Source of the DNA: Lantana camara
Taxonomy: Eukaryota; Streptophyta; Magnoliopsida; Lamiales; Verbenaceae
Assembly: GCA_037501455.1 (NCBI GenBank)
Contig: CM074862.1
Span: 57,257,501-57,321,500, forward strand
DNA: 64,000 nt
Direction: 5' to 3'
In this document: piece after piece, positions 59,507-64,000 of the stretch
Position numbering within the stretch: position 1 is the first letter of the stretch
Layout of the letters: each line of letters starts with the position of its first letter
Notes under the pieces: generated by a model
The model's input: the letters and a program-made list of their open reading frames with translations, nothing else
Databases searched by the model: none
Told to the model about the DNA's origin: nothing
Program-made: the position numbers and the translations under genes

Positions 59507-61882
59507 GGTCTTACTAATGCCCCAGCCGCGTTCATGGATATGTTGCACCGAATATTCCGGCCCTACCTCGATAAATTCGTGGTCATCTTTATAGATGATA
59601 TTCTAGTGTATTCGAGGTCCGTTGAAGATCATGTGCGGCATTTGAGAATGGTATTGTCAACACTTCGAGAACATAGATTGTTCGCCAAGTTCAGTAAGTG
59701 TGAGTTCTAGATTGAACGGGTTTCATTTTTGGGTCACTTTATCTCAGGGAATGGTGTTGAAGTGGATCCAGCAAAGATAGAAACGGTTATGTTATGGAAA
59801 CAGCCGAAGAATGCATCTGAAGTGAGAAGTTTTCTAGGGTTAGCGGGGTATTATAGGCGCTTTGTGAAAGACTTCTCGAAGATTGCTTCCCCGTTGACTC
59901 GGTTAACAAAGAAAGAGGTTAAGTTCGAGTGGGACGAGGCGTGTGAGAAGAGTTTTCAAACTCTTAAGGAGAGATTGACTTCTGCACCGGTTTTAACCCT
60001 ACCCGAGGGTTCTGAAGGTTACTCGGTTTATACCGATGCATCGAAGGAAGGGCTCGGTTGTGTCCTGATGCAAAATGGTAAAGTAGTAGCATACTCCTCG
60101 AGGAAGTTAAAAGATCACGAGAAAAATTATCCCACTCATGATTTGGAATTAGCTTCGGTTGTTTTTGCTTTGATGAAATGGCGTCATTATCTCTATGGGG
60201 TTACTTTTGAAGTTTTTAGCGACCACCAAAGCCTTAAGTATTTGTTTACACAGAAGGATTTAAATGTAAGGCAAAGACGTTGGGTTGAGCTACTTGAGGA
60301 CTATGATTGTAGAATTCAATACCATCCGGGTAAGGCTAATGTGGTTGCGGATGCTTTGGGCAGAAAGGTTAGTATCTCGAGTTTGGGAGCAGGTTCAAGT
60401 AAACAGAGTTCGGTATCCTTGGTTTCAGAGGCCCGTTTGGCAAATATATCAGTACAACCGGATTTGAGGCAAAGATTGATTGAAGCTCAATCTAATGATT
60501 TGGAAATTCAAAGATTAGTAGCTAAGGCAAGGATTGATCCAGAGATAAAATTCAGGTTTGATGATTCGGGATTATTCCGGTTTAAGGCTCGGGTGTGTGT
60601 TCCAGATGAACTTAAGCAGTTGGTGTTGGATGAGGCGCATAAGTCGGCTTATACGGTACATCCCGATACTACTAAGAAGTATAGAGATTTAAGAAGTTTG
60701 TATTGGTGGAACGGTATGAAAAGAGATGTGGCCAATTATGTAAGAAGGTGCCAAACATGCCAAGTGGTGAAAGATGAACATCAGAAACCGGGGGGAACTC
60801 TCCAACCACTTCCAATTCCTGAATGGAAGTGGGAGCAACTGACGATGGACTTCGTGTCCGGCTTGCCAAGGACCAAAGGAGGTTTCGATGGAATTTGGGT
60901 CATAATTGATCGGTTTTCGAAGTCGGCTCACTTTCTCAAGGTCCGGATGTCCGATAAAGTACCTAAGTTGGCCAAGTTGTACCGGAAAGAAATTGTGAGA
61001 TTGCATGGTGCACCTGTCAGTATTGTTTCAGATAGGGATCCACGGTTTACAGAGAGTTTCTGGCAGGAATTACAGAAGTGTATGGGAATGAAACTTCAGT
61101 TTAGTACTGCATCTCACCCACAAACGGATGGACAATCCGAGAGGTTAATTAAATATCTTGAGGACATGCTTCGTTCTTGTGCTTTAGACTATCAAGACTC
61201 GTGGGATGAGTATTTGGATTTGGTCGAGTTCGCCTATAATAACAGTTGTCAGACTTCGATTGGTATGGCTCCGTATGAGGCATTATATGGAAGGAAATGT
61301 CGATCACCTTTATTTTGGGATATTGATGAATGGAGATGGACAAAGGATGGTAAGCTCGACAGAGCTAAGAAACCAAAGGAGATCCAAGATACCATCGAGA
61401 AAGTGAAAGTGATTCGACAAAGGCTAAAGGCGGCTCAGGACCGACAGAAAAGTTATGCGGACAAAAGAAGATGACCCTTGGAGTTTGAAGCGGGAGATAA
61501 GGTTTTTCTAAAAGCATCTCCTAGAAAAGGGTTTGCTCGGATTGGTAAAGGCGGGAAACTTAACCCACGTTACTTAGGCCCCTTTGTGATTCTTGAGCGA
61601 GTTGGGGAAGTAGCCTACCGGCCTGATCTACCACCGAGTTTGACCGGGATACACAATGTTTTCTATGTCTCTCAACTCCGGAAACACTATCCCGATGAGT
61701 CTTCTATAATTCCAATCAAAGAGGTGCAACTAGAGTCGGATTTGACAATCAAGAAGTACCCGGTTAAAGTTTTGGACCGGAAGATGCAAGAATTGAGAAA
61801 CCGGCAAATCCCCTTGGTAAAAGTCTTGTGGCGTGATCAGAAATCCGAAGAAGCCACTTGGGAAACCGAGGAGAAAATGTGA
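59507..61882 (+). pseudogene. pol: Element C Pol, third piece (RT, RNase H, integrase, chromodomain)
   Basis: Continues the RT in phase after solo [13 protein letters not shown], then the catalytic FIDDIL near 59588. RNase H starts at YTDASKEG near 60029. The integrase HHCC finger is at about 60630-60765, and the core has D, D and E in MDFVSG, SDRDP and TDGQSE. The tail ends in the chromodomain-like KVLDRK...IPLVKVLW...TWETEEKM. Stops: TAG 59708-59710 at the end of RT, at the same codon as the TAG in A, and TGA 61472-61474 between integrase core and tail. A 581-codon stretch (59729-61471) is otherwise open. The terminator is TGA 61880-61882. Confidence 0.92.
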
Positions 61883-61916
61883 CAGTTGTACCCGGAACTT
61901 TTCAAGACCTCGTTTC

Positions 61917-61934
61917 GGACCTGAGGACAGGTCC
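61917..61934 (+). other. Pre-PPT stem-loop of element C (AGGA loop)
   Basis: GGACCTG-AGGA-CAGGTCC, perfect 7-bp arms, six bases before the purine tract. Confidence 0.7.
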
Positions 61935-61939
61935 TTTTG

Positions 61940-61952
61940 AAGGAGGGAGGTT
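61940..61952 (+). other. Polypurine tract of element C
   Basis: AAGGAGGGAGGTT next to the 3' LTR. Confidence 0.88.
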
Positions 61953-64000
61953 TGTAACATCCCGATTGTTCAGACTTTCAGGTATACTACTATGTGCACG
62001 ATTTAATTAAGTACTTACGTGAATATTTGATGTTTATTAAATTCTTATGTGGAAATTTGATAATTATTTGATTTAAGAATGAATTCGTTTTGAACGTTTA
62101 AACCCTCTACGCTTGAAATTTTGCCCTATTCGTGTCCGATTTCAATTCTGTTTCTTGCGAATTTTTGATATGCGTGAATTACTTGAGTTATGAACTTGAC
62201 TATATGTTCATTTTATATTTTGTAATTTGTTTGGTTTGTCTTTTCATTTTAATTTTGGAGACGGAACCTAAAGGAGGCTAAAGAGCATTTAGCGCCCCTT
62301 GGGTTCCGGGAAGCACAAATTGAGCTCGGGAATTCGGATTCGAATTCCGTCACCTCCGTTGAACTTGTATCCTTGATTCGGGTTCAATAAACATAGCCTC
62401 ATATTTTTCTAAGCTCATTTAGACCTCCGAAATTTAACCGAAACAAGCCTCGTATGCCATTTTAGACCTTTGCCCACTCTTTTATTCATAACTTTTGATA
62501 TATTTGACCAAATTAAATAAACCTTGGCCCCACATACTCCTAACATACTCCTCTATCAGCCATAAGCCCCTCATTTAATTCCAACCTTGGAGAGAAGAGA
62601 GAAATAGCTGCTCAAAACCGAGACCAAGAAGGAAGCAAAATTATACTATTCACCTTCCAACCTTTTGATCTCAAATCCTCATCAAATCCTTCCATTTTCA
62701 AAAGGTAAGCTTGGAATTTGTTTCTCCATCTTCTCTTCTTTGTTTAGATACCTTATTTGCTCAATTTGGTGGTGATTTGATCAAGATATGAATATTTCTA
62801 TGAATAGTAAGGGTTTTGCCAATTTTGAAATTATAGCTTGATCTCTTGGTGTTTTGTTGGAGTTTTTGCATCCTAATTGATCTTATGACATTATAATATA
62901 AGTGTATGGTCTGATTTTGCATGAGAATCTAGGAATCTTTAGGTTTCAATTTGGGTTTTTGGCATAAACTTGAAGATATGTATATCTCTTACATTCCTTC
63001 ACTTGAATCTTGATGTTTAGCTTCGATTTTGACATGGATTGAGTGAATATATGACATATTATGATCCTAATATGTTCTATCTTGAGTTTGTATGAATTTG
63101 GATGAGTTTTGGAGAGTTTTGGGGCTGAAAATTCGAGTTTTTTTGGCTTCCGACTCAAATCCACGGGGGTGGATTTTCCCTTTGAAAAAAATCCGCCGGG
63201 GTGGATTTGAGTCAGAAACTCCTGGAAAATCCATGGGGGTGGATTTTCCCTTTGAAAAAAATCCACCGGGGTGGATTTAGGTCAGTGGCTCCTTTTGCCC
63301 CAAACTTTGGTTTTCTTGTTTTGTTTTGCTTTCTTTTCGCTTTCCCAACCCTAATTTGATCCCCATGCTTCTTATAACATGTTATATTGTGCGTTAAGAT
63401 TTATGTTATGAATTTATAGTTCGTTTTACATCCTTGTTTATGATATGTGAGTTCATATGCAATGTGTGACCTTATATGACCTAAACATGAATTCATCTCA
63501 TTTCATTTGCATCATTTACACGCATGTGCATTTGCCGAGCGTTTATGTGGTACATTTTGAGTCTAAGATTATCCCTTGTTATTTGTTTTGTGTAGTTGAC
63601 CCTCCCGTTAATGACGAGGTTGTCCCTTAGGCGTCCGGTTCGCTTTCTTTTGTCACCGCTACGCGTTCGGAAGGTGAGGTTTTATTCTTTTAGATATTAT
63701 GACCTAAAACCCTAAATATTTTTAATCCCGCATGCGATTTATGTATACTATATGTTAAATATATGTATGGTATGTACTTTGAAGACTTGTTCTCTTTGTT
63801 ATAAGTTTTTGAAAACGATTTGTATAAGTATATAAACTATTTTACATTTGTTTTGAAATCCTTTCGTTAAGTGTGAGTGTGTAAGCGAGCTTTGAACTTT
63901 GAAAGAGAAGTTTACGAAAATTATGAATTTTGAATTATGATTTGGGCCCGGAGAGTGGCATGGTATCTCGAGACGGCCGAAGGGTCACCGGGCTCTTCCA
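61953..64000 (+). repeat. 3' LTR of element C, partial
   Basis: Matches 38768 onward for 2048 bp and runs off the window; about 950 bp more are expected. It includes the second copy of the palindrome array (about 63158-63280) and of the mini-exon region. Confidence 0.93.

Larger units (their letters stand above)
38768..64000 (+). mobile_element. Element C, Ty3/gypsy (Tekay-like), hosting B and D, 3' LTR cut by window end
   Basis: 5' LTR 38768-41765, primer site, gag-pol frame in three pieces, stem-loop, polypurine tract and a partial 3' LTR from 61953. Element B sits in pol at 43720 and solo LTR D at 55728. Without them the gag-pol frame is continuous over 1473 codons. The LTR portions differ at about 1% of positions by eye. 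Confidence 0.92.

Overview
The window is repeat DNA from a plant nuclear genome, most likely a eudicot: AT-rich, with no single-copy gene, tRNA or rRNA that I can support. Almost every base belongs to LTR retrotransposons, mainly Ty3/gypsy chromovirus-type elements of the Tekay/Del kind (gag-pro-RT-RNaseH-IN with a chromodomain-like tail, tRNA-iMet primer site TGGTATCAGAGC, LTRs of 3-4 kb). The elements sit inside one another up to five levels deep. Element names (A, B, C and so on) are labels used only in this annotation.

Layout. 1-3876: right part of a minus-strand non-coding element N (internal domain plus 5' LTR), inserted in a minus LTR M (3877-6207). M also carries a tail-to-tail pair of TRIM elements (5089-6152) with one duplication, taaat, around the whole unit. 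M lies in plus LTR L (to 6645), and L lies in plus LTR K (to 7170). From 7171 a minus LTR I begins, itself an inverted relative of K. I is interrupted by solo LTR J (7584-8674, target duplication gtaaa) and by LTR G, which starts at 9529. G is split by solo LTR F (10338-34067, duplication tcttc), by an unassigned stretch with Helitron-like ends and solo LTR H (34485-38624), and by element C (from 38768 past the window end). F is split by full-length element A (11546-22905, duplication caaca) and by gag-only element E (24842-33983, duplication cgcaa). C is split by element B (43720-55423, duplication cttag) and by solo LTR D (55728-59501, duplication ctttt).

Coding content. A and C keep nearly complete gag-pol reading frames broken by stop codons. 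C has seven stops and no frameshift. B keeps one intact 299-codon mini-Gag with two zinc knuckles, but its protease and RT core are deleted, although its two 4-kb LTRs are almost identical; it was probably mobilised in trans. E keeps only a broken gag end. By-eye LTR divergence orders the insertions B (about 0.3%), C (about 1%), E (about 1.5%), A (about 2%), which agrees with the nesting.

The most interesting signals are shared structures in elements whose primary sequences have diverged: (1) a stem-loop with an invariant AGGA loop and covarying 7-bp arms just upstream of the polypurine tract in A, B, C and E, with a degenerate form in the TRIM; (2) clusters of short palindromes with changing arms around a four-base GG-starting centre in LTRs B, C, D and E; (3) a predicted 57-91 nt mini-exon flanked by splice signals at the same place in seven LTR types; (4) a U3 dyad with a GATT loop and compensating arm changes.
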